Notes: a model not told the origin generated them from the letters alone. Shown: positions 1 to 6,777, counted from the stretch's first letter. The stretch: 6,777 bases of DNA from Planctomycetota bacterium (GCA_023417165.1 JAEZGD010000704.1:1-6777); one strand, 5' to 3'. Made by a program: numbers and translations.

Positions 1-390
1 ACGCAGCCCGGCTCGCGTCCCGCCACGGTTCGCGAGTTTCAAGACGCAATCCGGGCCTACCAATCCCATTCCGAGAGTATTGCGCTCGCGGCACGCGCGG
101 CAAGCGACTTGCGTGCGGCGCAAGAGACTCAGGTTTATCAAGATTTCGCGCGCGCGGTATTTGCTGCTCAAGAAGCCATTGCGTTGTGGCCGCAAAATGA
201 ATCGGCGGCACTCGTCCTCGAACAAAGCCAATTGGCATACGCGCAGTGCGCCTGGTCGAAAGAGGACTACGACCTAGGGCTCTCTCTGCTGGATGAATTC
301 AATGTCGCTCACCAGCCCCTGATCAAGAAGCTGGCGCATGGTCAGCGCGAGCGAGCGAATCGACAACGCCGCCTACGCCAGTTGCGCAAC
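1..390 (+). other. Kinase-tail / juxtamembrane helical linker (protein region)
   Basis: Residues 1-130 are largely alpha-helical by composition, rich in Ala, Gln, Glu and Leu. They include TVREFQDAIRAY, then an EAIALWP-type turn, then AYAQCAWSKEDYDLGLSLLD. I recall very similar wording directly after the catalytic domain of planctomycete Ser/Thr kinases, where it leads into the membrane span. The helix-turn-helix spacing looks like tetratricopeptide-type packing. The region ends in an Arg-rich stretch (about residues 105-129), fitting the cytoplasmic face of the membrane. The kinase link is family knowledge from memory, not something visible in the window. Confidence 0.55.
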
Positions 391-3300
391 ATCGCCGCCA
401 CAATGGCCGTCGCGATCATCGTCGTTGTCTCGGTGGGTTTAATCTTTATCCGCGACCGAAATCAACGTCTGAACGCTCAGAACAAAGTGCTCGGCGAACA
501 GACACGGCAGTTGGTTGAAAACGAATCGAATCTCAAGAGCCTGAACACTTCGCTTGAAGAGAAATCTCAAGACCTTACCAAGCAGAAAGAGCAAGTCGAG
601 CGAACCGCAGGGGATCTGGCGCGACAGCGAGTGGTTGCGGAATCAAACGCGCGCGAGGCGCTCGATAAAGAACGCTTTGCAGAACAAGTCTCGTATCTGT
701 CGCAGATTGGGTTGGCGGCCGCGCAGACGCGTGAGAATGCGTTTCTCAACATTCGCCAGCTGTTGAGCGCTTATGAGCGGCCGAAACTAGCGCATTTACG
801 CCACTGGGAATGGGGCCGCCTCCGCTATCTCAGTAGCCTGGCGGCGTTTGATCAAATGGCCGATGGGCGGGTCGAAAGCCTTGCCTTCGCTCCAGGCGAT
901 ACCTCGTTTATTGTTACGGGTACGGTATCCGGTGCATTGCAGTTTTGGGATACGACCAATTGGCAACCTACAACCCATATTCTGCCGCAACCAATTCTAA
1001 CGCTCGCTTTGTCGCCTGATGCGCAGCTGCTAGCTGTGGCCTGCGTTGAGCCAGAGCATCGGATCTTGATTTGGAATACCGCCGCCTGGCGAGCCTTGGC
1101 TCCAGGCGCCGAACCGCCAGCGCCCCTCTACACCTTACGTGGTCATAAAGATGGCCTGCTTTACCTTGCGTTTGACCAGGCCGGCGAGCGGCTGCTCTCC
1201 ACATCCGAGGACCAGACCGCTCGGCTGTGGCATTTGAAGTCGCAAACGGCGGTGGAATTTGCAGGGCACGCCGGGCCCGTGTGGGGTGGCGTTGTTTCTC
1301 CAGACGGCCAACGCGTGTTTACCGCAGGCGACGATCGCACAGTGGGCATATGGGACGCGCGAACCGGCACGCGCATCGAGCGCTTTCGCGGGCATAAAGG
1401 TCCTGTCTATTGCATCGCTTGTATGGAAGGCCCTTCTGCCGGTTCGTACGAGATAGTGTCTGGTGGAACGGATCGACGCCTGTTGCTGTGGAACTCTGCC
1501 GAGGTGCGGGGCACTGATTTCAAAGCCGTGCGTGCTCGAATTGTCGGCGAGGTGACCACCGATGCCGCTCCTACGGAAGAGGCAAAGTATCGAGTGCTCG
1601 GCACGCATACCAGCGATATCTACGACGTTCGCTTTTCGCCTGACAACCGCTATGTGGTGAGTTGCGGCAACGATAACACGGTGCGGGTGTGGGATCGCAA
1701 CGCCGATGAGCGCGCGGGAGCCTATCGCGTGCTGCGCGGCCATGGCGGATGGATTCAAGCCTGTGCGATGCTGGATGAGCATCGCGTGGTCTCGGCGGGC
1801 TATGATCAAACCCTCAAGGTTTGGGACCTGCCTAGCTATCATGAGTCTTTGCCGCTCGCAGGTCACGAGGACGCCATCATCGCAGCCACTTTCTCGCGCG
1901 ATGGCAGCCGAGTGGTTACCGCCGCACGAAATCGCAAGGCGATTGTTTGGGATGCCGCGACTTCAGAACAAATTGCAACCCTGGATGAGGGACATACCTT
2001 TCTCACTTCAGGCGTGCAGTTCTTTGGCCCGGGCGACGAACGTCTGCTGACTAGCGCCGGCGATGGCACGTCGGCCATCTGGAACATTCGCCAAGGCGCT
2101 CAATTGCGTCAATTGGCGGGAACAGGCAGCCAAGGCGCCGCGGCAGTATCGCCGGATAAGAAATGGATCGTGACAGGCAGCAGCCAGCAAGCGGCTCGGA
2201 TCTGGAATGTCGATGACGAAGCACTCGCGCCCTTCGAGGGAAAACATGGGGCGAGCATTACCTGCGTAGCGGTCGGTCAAGAAGCCAATGCGTCCTATCC
2301 ACTGTTCTTTTCAGGCGATAGCAGCGGACAAGGAATTATATGGACCCGCGACGAGGCGGCAGACACTTGGAAGATTGCCGGACGAATCGCCCATTACCCG
2401 GGCTTTGCAATCACTCAGGCGGCCTTTACTTCAAATGGCGACCGACTAATCACGGCGGGTGCCGATCATCGCGTGAAGCAATGGAACGCCGTCACCGGAG
2501 AGGAACTCGCCGACGGAATACTGCAGCATCAAGACGCGGTGCGACTGATGCAGCTTTCGCCGAACGATGAACTGCTGGCGACCGCCACTTCCTTGTCGCA
2601 AGACGAACAGCTTTTGCAAATTTGGAACCTGCGCGAACACCGTGTGGTTCGCGAACACCGCTTAACGAACGAGACCGCGCAATGCCTGGCGTTTTCTCCC
2701 GATAGCAAGACCCTCGCCTACTGCGACTCGTCGTCGCACAATTCCATTTGGCGATTGGACCTTGAGACGGGCCGTGTCGCCCCGTTCTGGAAGCAAGGCA
2801 GTCTGCAATCGAGCATCTGGGGCCTAGCCTACGCACCCGATGGCAACACCATTGCGACCGTGGGCGGTAATCATGCTCGACTTTGGAAGGTCGCCGATGG
2901 CGAGCGTTTGCAATCGTTCCGACCGCATGGTCTGTTGTCGAGCGCCGATTTCTCGCCGAGCGGACAGCTTGTGATGACAGCAGGAAGCGGTGGTATCGCC
3001 AAGATCTGGAACGTTGGCACTCAGCGCGTGGTCGCGAAGCTTGAAGGGGGCCACCTCGATGCCGCAGGCAATACGCTGCCCATCGTCCAGGCGATCTTTC
3101 TCACCGAAGATCGAATTGCGACGCTGGGGAGCGATGGCAATACGCAGTTATGGCTCGTGAAGAACGATCAGACGGAAATTGAGAACACGCTTACAGGCAA
3201 TACAGTCTGGACGTCGATCGCTGCCACGCTCGATGGCAAGCACTTGCTCGTAGGCGCAAGAAACGGCAGCTTGGAGTGGTGGGATGCTCGACAAGGCGTC

Positions 3301-4218
3301 CGCCTCAGCCAGTGGAAGACAAACGAAGGGCACACGCTCGCCATTAGCGCGATTGCGCTGTCGGCAGACCAAAGCCTGGCCATCACCGGTTCGCAAGACA
3401 ACATGGCGATTTTGTGGGACGTTGCCACCGGCAAGGTGCTCAAGCGATTGAATGGGCATACCGCCGGCATCACGTCAGTGGGCTTCTCGCCCGACGGCAA
3501 ACGCGCGATTACCGCCAGCGACGACGCAACAGCCAAGCTGTGGGATGTGGCCAATGGTGTCGAGATATTGTCGTTCGATCAGCATCAGGCCGAAGTCACT
3601 GCTGCCAGCTTTTCACCGCATGGCGAAAAGGTGTTGACTGCAAGTCGCGACCGCACTGCGTTACTCTGGCCAATTCGGCCTATTCCGCCCGCCTTGGGCT
3701 TGCGGGAAGAGCAACTCGCCTATCGCCAGCCAGGCGTGCCACAAGCGGTCGATTCCACGCCAACTTTTGCTGACGCCGATGTCAAAACGTTTGATGGCGC
3801 CGAGCTAACGGTAACCGTTGAAGGCCCACTACCCGCTGGCTTGACCGATCGCCTGGTGATGCGTGAAGGCAAGCATCAGCGTCTTGAGCTGTTTCGCGAT
3901 GAGGATAAAGTGCTGTGCCGCTTCGCCGACGGCGACGCTGCAACGCCCGTCGCTTCGCTGGCTTATGATGCCGCGGAGTGTCGCCTTAGCATTAAGTTTC
4001 TGGTAGGCGCTAACCATCAGGTCGTTGAAGGCGTCTTGGCACAGATTGCTTACCAAGCCGAGTGGCAAGAGCTTCCAATATCGTCCGCGCGCAGTCTCCG
4101 CCTCCGCTATCGCGATGCGGAAGGTTCTGAAAGTGCCGAGATGGTGAAGCCTATCGTGTACGAAGCGACCGCTGAGGAAGTCGTCTCGCTTCCCGCAGCC
4201 CAACTCACCGTGGAGTAA
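1..4218 (+). CDS. WD40-repeat membrane protein, probable C-terminal part of a planctomycete Ser/Thr protein kinase (5' partial)
   Basis: The frame is open from base 1 to a TAA at 4216-4218, giving 1,405 residues (numbered here from base 1). The first usable internal start is a TTG at 109. The 36 upstream codons read as good protein (TVREFQDAIRAY, then an Ala-rich helix), so the true start lies left of the window. Order: helical, kinase-tail-like linker (about 1-130); transmembrane helix (131-150); coiled coil (151-228); connector with HWEWGRL at 268-274; 21 WD40 blades (about 279-1225); beta-rich C-terminal domain (about 1249-1390). In planctomycetes this linker, span, coiled coil and WD40 order usually follows a cytoplasmic Ser/Thr kinase domain. 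I infer that one is missing upstream; no catalytic motif is visible here. Lys/Arg-rich sequence before the span suggests kinase side in and WD40 side out. No frameshift is seen. It converges on the VWA gene with a 6-bp gap. Alternative: a kinase-less WD40 membrane protein. Confidence 0.88.
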   Translation, partial: TQPGSRPATVREFQDAIRAYQSHSESIALAARAASDLRAAQETQVYQDFARAVFAAQEAIALWPQNESAALVLEQSQLAYAQCAWSKEDYDLGLSLLDEFNVAHQPLIKKLAHGQRERANRQRRLRQLRNIAATMAVAIIVVVSVGLIFIRDRNQRLNAQNKVLGEQTRQLVENESNLKSLNTSLEEKSQDLTKQKEQVERTAGDLARQRVVAESNAREALDKERFAEQVSYLSQIGLAAAQTRENAFLNIRQLLSAYERPKLAHLRHWEWGRLRYLSSLAAFDQMADGRVESLAFAPGDTSFIVTGTVSGALQFWDTTNWQPTTHILPQPILTLALSPDAQLLAVACVEPEHRILIWNTAAWRALAPGAEPPAPLYTLRGHKDGLLYLAFDQAGERLLSTSEDQTARLWHLKSQTAVEFAGHAGPVWGGVVSPDGQRVFTAGDDRTVGIWDARTGTRIERFRGHKGPVYCIACMEGPSAGSYEIVSGGTDRRLLLWNSAEVRGTDFKAVRARIVGEVTTDAAPTEEAKYRVLGTHTSDIYDVRFSPDNRYVVSCGNDNTVRVWDRNADERAGAYRVLRGHGGWIQACAMLDEHRVVSAGYDQTLKVWDLPSYHESLPLAGHEDAIIAATFSRDGSRVVTAARNRKAIVWDAATSEQIATLDEGHTFLTSGVQFFGPGDERLLTSAGDGTSAIWNIRQGAQLRQLAGTGSQGAAAVSPDKKWIVTGSSQQAARIWNVDDEALAPFEGKHGASITCVAVGQEANASYPLFFSGDSSGQGIIWTRDEAADTWKIAGRIAHYPGFAITQAAFTSNGDRLITAGADHRVKQWNAVTGEELADGILQHQDAVRLMQLSPNDELLATATSLSQDEQLLQIWNLREHRVVREHRLTNETAQCLAFSPDSKTLAYCDSSSHNSIWRLDLETGRVAPFWKQGSLQSSIWGLAYAPDGNTIATVGGNHARLWKVADGERLQSFRPHGLLSSADFSPSGQLVMTAGSGGIAKIWNVGTQRVVAKLEGGHLDAAGNTLPIVQAIFLTEDRIATLGSDGNTQLWLVKNDQTEIENTLTGNTVWTSIAATLDGKHLLVGARNGSLEWWDARQGVRLSQWKTNEGHTLAISAIALSADQSLAITGSQDNMAILWDVATGKVLKRLNGHTAGITSVGFSPDGKRAITASDDATAKLWDVANGVEILSFDQHQAEVTAASFSPHGEKVLTASRDRTALLWPIRPIPPALGLREEQLAYRQPGVPQAVDSTPTFADADVKTFDGAELTVTVEGPLPAGLTDRLVMREGKHQRLELFRDEDKVLCRFADGDAATPVASLAYDAAECRLSIKFLVGANHQVVEGVLAQIAYQAEWQELPISSARSLRLRYRDAEGSESAEMVKPIVYEATAEEVVSLPAAQLTVE
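391..450 (+). other. Predicted single transmembrane helix (protein region)
   Basis: Codons 131-150 encode an uninterrupted run of about 20 hydrophobic or small residues, rich in Ile, Val and Ala. Before it lies a strongly basic stretch (RERANRQRRLRQLRN). After it comes RDRNQR and then a polar coiled coil. By the positive-inside rule the N-terminal side is cytoplasmic and the coiled coil and WD40 array are outside the inner membrane. The basic residues just after the span weaken the topology call a little. Confidence 0.8.
451..690 (+). other. Predicted coiled coil after the membrane span (protein region)
   Basis: Residues 151 to about 228 are rich in Gln, Glu, Lys, Asn and Leu, with hydrophobic residues at heptad-like spacing, for example LVENESNLKSLNTSLEEKSQ. 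No Pro occurs in the stretch. Such segments usually dimerise and could pass a signal between the outer propellers and the cytoplasmic part. The planctomycete WD40 kinases I recall have a similar coiled coil here. Confidence 0.7.
835..3675 (+). repeat. Array of 21 WD40-type repeats (protein-level repeats)
   Basis: Twenty-one blades end in a strand closing with Trp plus Asp, Asn or a substitute. The closing Trp residues (numbered from base 1) are at 316, 358, 410, 451, 497, 564, 608, 650, 694, 735, 781, 828, 875, 917, 962, 1003, 1051, 1094, 1139, 1181 and 1223. Spacing is 41-52 residues except 67 between blades 5 and 6. Canonical Gly-His openings are clear in blades 3, 4, 5, 7, 8, 9, 19 and 20; several middle blades lack them. 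Many blades carry SPDG-type turns. Twenty-one equals three seven-bladed propellers. The blades have diverged and I saw no long DNA-level direct repeat, so this is not a recent expansion. The likely role is protein-protein or ligand binding; the partner is unknown. Confidence 0.88.
3745..4170 (+). other. C-terminal cadherin/Ig-like beta domain (protein region)
   Basis: After the last blade (Trp1223) and a Pro-rich joint come about 140 residues that are not WD40. They begin TPTFADADVKTFDGAELTV, contain LSIKFLVGANHQVVEGVLAQ and a following IAYQAEW, and end LRLRYRDAEGSES. This layout (DxDV...GAxLTV, then a helix-like VxxVLxxIxY turn, then a strand ending in D-x-x-G-S) resembles the cadherin-like or Ig-like repeats of large bacterial surface proteins. 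It differs from the WD40 blades in motif and has no WD ending. The likely fold is a beta sandwich for adhesion or spacing outside the cell. The assignment rests on pattern recall only. Confidence 0.5.
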
Positions 4219-4224
4219 CGACAA

Positions 4225-6777
4225 CTATGGCGTTCGTTGGGCCGGCGCTACCAGGCCCAAGCCTGAATCGATGTGGACGGTCACCGGTTCGCCGGTGCGC
4301 CATGCATCGTTCGTGATCGCCTGCCGCGGCGTTAATTCGAGCAGAAGATCGTCCGGCGCCACTTCGTCTTTGTTAAATGCAAAGCGATGCGTCGTGACGC
4401 GGTTGTCGGCATCAAAAACATGCTCGATCGATTGCGCCGCCACGCCGACAATCTTCGGTCGAATACCGACCTTCAGATTCGGGAATGCATGGGCAGTGCC
4501 ACGGTCCCAGGTTGCCACACGTACCTCGAAGGTCTTTTGGCCGGCGCGAGGAGTTTCGACTTCGACCAGCCACGAGTGGTCCGAAATAGCGGGATCGGTC
4601 ATGGGCGACCGCTGGCCTGCCAGTCTCGTAATCGGGTCGCTAAATGCAGGTTCCACGGGAAAAGGTTGCATCCAACAGCGCAGCTCGACCGCCTCTGCTT
4701 TCTCGGGCCATTGCATAGGATTCCAGCGGACCAACGGTGAGCTGACATCATTGACGAACACCGGATCATAAAAGACATGCGTTGGCCCCAGCGTAGTTCC
4801 GTCTGCGGAACGTGGCGTTGCTTCGATCCAGACCTCGGCCGGACGGGCCACAAATTGCTCGTCTTTATGGCGCAGAGAGACACCCAGTTGCAAGCCTTCC
4901 GGGGTGCGCATCGGCTTGTCGACGGCGATCAGATAACCGCTGTCGAGTTTCCGGTCTCCGGTGACGAGCCGTGACAGGACTGGCGAATTGCCTGTGTACG
5001 GCTGCACATCGAGTCGCCGACCGGTGCCCGAGACACGCAAGTCGACAGCTTCGCCGCCAAATAGCGTCAAGGTTTCGAAGGCATTACGGAAAGAAGCGTC
5101 GAAGCGGTTGGGCTCGCCGGGAACGACGTCGACCCTCATCATTTGCCCGAGTTCAGTCGGGCGAGATTCGCGCCGTGAAGTAACATTGCCATCGAGGGCA
5201 GTTAGCTCCCAAACGCTGGGGCCTAAGAGCGACTCCAAGTGCGGTATGATGCGACTCACATCGCTGAGTGGCTGATAGCTTCCCTGGGTTGCTTTGGCGA
5301 TTCGCGTGAACTGCTCTTCGGCGGCGGCGGCTTCGCTGCGATCAACGTCAAAACCTACTACGTGCACGCGCACCGATTTGCCTTCGGCCGCGCGGACAAC
5401 ATCGTCAACAGTTTGCGTGCTGTCGGCCGGCACGACCTCCGTTGTAGAGGGCAGAAACTGATAGTTCAGCCCATCGGTAATCACAATCACGTTGGCATCG
5501 ACATCGCTATCGACTTGGGCCAACTCATTCAGCGCGTCGATCACGCCCAAGTAGAGCGGCGATTGTCCCCAAGGAACAACCGACTTCATCAGCGCTGAGA
5601 CTTCACCTGCGGCCAGCGCATCGAAGCGCCCGAGGCTGAGCACCGATTCGACATCGTTGTGAGGAGAGACCTGCTCGGGGATTGGGCGTCCATAGTTCGT
5701 CTGCCGCGAGAGGCTCAGCGGTTCTCGAGTGGTCCAACCGATCCGATGGCCGACGAATTTGACTCCAACCAGCGCTCCGTCTTGCCGGGCGAGCTGATTG
5801 AGCATCGTTTGCAGGGCGTTCTTGGCTGCTTCCAGCTTCGAAACCGTCCTGGCGTCCGTAGCCTCCACGGTGACTTGCGTATCCATGCTTTTGCTGCAGT
5901 CCAGCACGAAAATAATGGCAGGCCGCTTCCGCGCCGCGCCATCTAAGACAACCGTGGACTGGCGAACGAGAGTCGGCTCGACAAGCACGGTTGGTCCCGC
6001 CGCAGCACGGATGATCAGCGGCGCATCAAACGCATTGCCGCGCTGATGGGCGACGACGCGTAACAAAGCTTCGCTGCCGCTGAGCTTTTGTCCCAGCACT
6101 TCTAGCCGCACAGGCTCTGCAGGCAGCGGCGTCGCTACGCCAAACGATTCCGCGCCTGTAGCGGCCGCCTGAATCTCCGCATTGACCGGCTCGCCTGCAG
6201 GCGTTCGCACGGTTAGCGCCAGTCGCCCTGGCGGCAGCGCCGCCTGCTCATGCGCCGATACCTCGATCGCCGTGCGCGAGCCTTGATCGTTAAACAGTAC
6301 CAACGAATTGCGTGCGTCTAATTGCACGCCCTCGCTCGCGGCGCGCTCCCGCTCGGCAAGCAGGCTGGTGAGCTCCTCCAGACGTGTCTGCGTAGCAGAA
6401 GTAATGTCTGGGCGCGAGGTACGAGCTAGCTGCACATAGTCTCTAGCCAGGACGGCAAACAACGGCGGTTCGCCAGGCTGTGACGGACCCAGAAAATCAT
6501 CGAGTCCCCGCTGAGCATACCAGATCCAAGCTGTCTGCCAATCGGCGCGACGCTGTGCCGAGGGGATATCACTTTGTAGTGGCACATCCGCTGCGATCGC
6601 TAAACGCGCTTCGTATTCGATCGCCAGCGTGACATCGTTACCAGTGGCCGCTTGCTGCGTTACCTTTTGCCAGGCCAATCGCAAGGCTCGCACGTCGTCG
6701 GCGGCTTTGGAGGGTTTTCCTGACGAAGATACCATCAGCGTCGCCAACATCTGCAATGGATGTCGCGCAAGATTACC
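4225..6777 (-). CDS. VWA domain protein with MIDAS motif (probably 5' partial)
   Basis: The frame runs from the right edge to a TAG at 4225-4227. Counting from a TTG at 6756 gives 843 residues. Seven more open codons lie upstream to the edge, and ATGs exist at 6750 and 6735, so the start is undecided and probably outside. Residues 1-150 are mostly helical; about 151-275 are beta-rich. The VWA domain (about 278-510) has MIDAS residues DCSKS at 286-290, Ser399 in WGQSPLY and Asp428 in VITDGLN, then the strand VRVHVVGFDVD. The first MIDAS element and Ser399 are 113 residues apart, longer than in a compact VWA domain; I recall a similar spacer in other planctomycete VWA proteins. Residues 511-843 are beta-rich, perhaps two or three Ig-like units. 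Such domains bind protein partners through a divalent cation. No signal peptide or clear span is visible. The only cysteines I count are 287 and 694. The partner and pathway are unknown. Confidence 0.85.
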   Translation of the reverse strand, partial: GNLARHPLQMLATLMVSSSGKPSKAADDVRALRLAWQKVTQQAATGNDVTLAIEYEARLAIAADVPLQSDIPSAQRRADWQTAWIWYAQRGLDDFLGPSQPGEPPLFAVLARDYVQLARTSRPDITSATQTRLEELTSLLAERERAASEGVQLDARNSLVLFNDQGSRTAIEVSAHEQAALPPGRLALTVRTPAGEPVNAEIQAAATGAESFGVATPLPAEPVRLEVLGQKLSGSEALLRVVAHQRGNAFDAPLIIRAAAGPTVLVEPTLVRQSTVVLDGAARKRPAIIFVLDCSKSMDTQVTVEATDARTVSKLEAAKNALQTMLNQLARQDGALVGVKFVGHRIGWTTREPLSLSRQTNYGRPIPEQVSPHNDVESVLSLGRFDALAAGEVSALMKSVVPWGQSPLYLGVIDALNELAQVDSDVDANVIVITDGLNYQFLPSTTEVVPADSTQTVDDVVRAAEGKSVRVHVVGFDVDRSEAAAAEEQFTRIAKATQGSYQPLSDVSRIIPHLESLLGPSVWELTALDGNVTSRRESRPTELGQMMRVDVVPGEPNRFDASFRNAFETLTLFGGEAVDLRVSGTGRRLDVQPYTGNSPVLSRLVTGDRKLDSGYLIAVDKPMRTPEGLQLGVSLRHKDEQFVARPAEVWIEATPRSADGTTLGPTHVFYDPVFVNDVSSPLVRWNPMQWPEKAEAVELRCWMQPFPVEPAFSDPITRLAGQRSPMTDPAISDHSWLVEVETPRAGQKTFEVRVATWDRGTAHAFPNLKVGIRPKIVGVAAQSIEHVFDADNRVTTHRFAFNKDEVAPDDLLLELTPRQAITNDAWRTGEPVTVHIDSGLGLVAPAQRTP
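4237..4260. terminator. Candidate bidirectional hairpin between convergent genes
   Basis: A perfect 7-bp inverted repeat, TTGGGCC at 4237-4243 and GGCCCAA at 4254-4260, encloses a 10-base loop. Two more G-C pairs can form inside it if the A at 4253 is bulged. It begins 18 bases after the end of the left gene's TAA and lies within the last codons of the minus-strand VWA gene. Neither strand has a T-run after the stem, so it is not a textbook Rho-independent terminator. It could still pause polymerase or protect the 3' end of the left transcript. With only 6 bp between the two stops, both transcripts must end inside each other's gene or overlap. Confidence 0.35.

Noticed and set aside
109..111. 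TTG at 109 as the true start of the WD40 protein
   Set aside because: The frame is open back to base 1 and the upstream codons continue a kinase-linker-like sequence, so this is an internal Leu codon.
1135..1866. Long open frame of 243 codons on the minus strand inside the WD40 gene
   Set aside because: It lies wholly opposite clear WD40 coding sequence. Its product is rich in His, Arg and Cys with no recognisable domain, typical of antisense frames in GC-rich genes.
835..3675. WD40 array as a recent tandem DNA repeat or repeat-expansion locus
   Set aside because: Blades are similar only at the protein level. Apart from short matches such as the 11-base repeat near 2632, I saw no long direct DNA repeats.
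3829..4224. 131-codon minus-strand open frame starting directly after the VWA gene's stop and in the same frame
   Set aside because: It would be a readthrough extension of the VWA protein past TAG. The sequence is antisense to the Ig-like domain of the left gene, shows no domain, and has no frameshift or recoding signal that I can see.
4271..4771. Plus-strand open frame of 166 codons over the end of the VWA gene
   Set aside because: It is a shadow of the VWA coding frame. The product is rich in Ser, Arg and Cys, with no domain and no credible start context.
1..6777. A new defence, mobile-element or CRISPR-like system
   Set aside because: No nuclease, transposase, integrase, reverse transcriptase, CRISPR repeats, tRNA or attachment-site duplication is visible. 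Both genes fit ordinary planctomycete signalling or surface families.

Overview
The window holds two large coding regions that face each other tail to tail and fill almost all of the 6,777 bases. Both are open to a window edge, so both lack their true N terminus here. Architecture, base composition (moderately GC-rich by eye) and protein style point to a planctomycete, probably of the Pirellula/Blastopirellula type. The strongest evidence is the left-hand protein. It combines the tail of a Ser/Thr-kinase-type regulatory linker, one membrane span, a coiled coil, a conserved HWEWGRL-type joint and a long WD40 array, a layout typical of planctomycete membrane kinases. This is recognition from memory, not a database match.

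Positions 1-4218 (+) encode 1,405 residues of the C-terminal part of this membrane protein. In order they are: a helical juxtamembrane region (1-390), a transmembrane helix (391-450), a coiled coil (451 to about 690), a conserved connector (about 690-834), 21 WD40-type blades (835-3675), and a C-terminal beta-rich domain that looks like a cadherin/Ig-type repeat (about 3745-4170). A kinase catalytic domain is expected upstream but is not in the window.

Positions 4219-4224 are the whole intergenic gap. A perfect 7-bp inverted repeat (4237-4260) lies just inside the end of the opposite gene. It may help end transcription from one or both sides.

Positions 4225-6777 (-) encode a von Willebrand factor A (VWA) domain protein. 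It has a helical N-terminal region, a beta-rich domain, a VWA domain with a complete metal-binding (MIDAS) motif, and about 330 residues of further beta-rich sequence. Its start is probably beyond the right edge.

How the two genes work together is inference only. One looks like a transmembrane signalling protein with a large interaction surface, and the other like a metal-dependent adhesion or scaffold protein. Their convergent layout means they do not share an operon. I see no RNA gene, mobile element, CRISPR array, origin or promoter, and no convincing new defence or mobile system.
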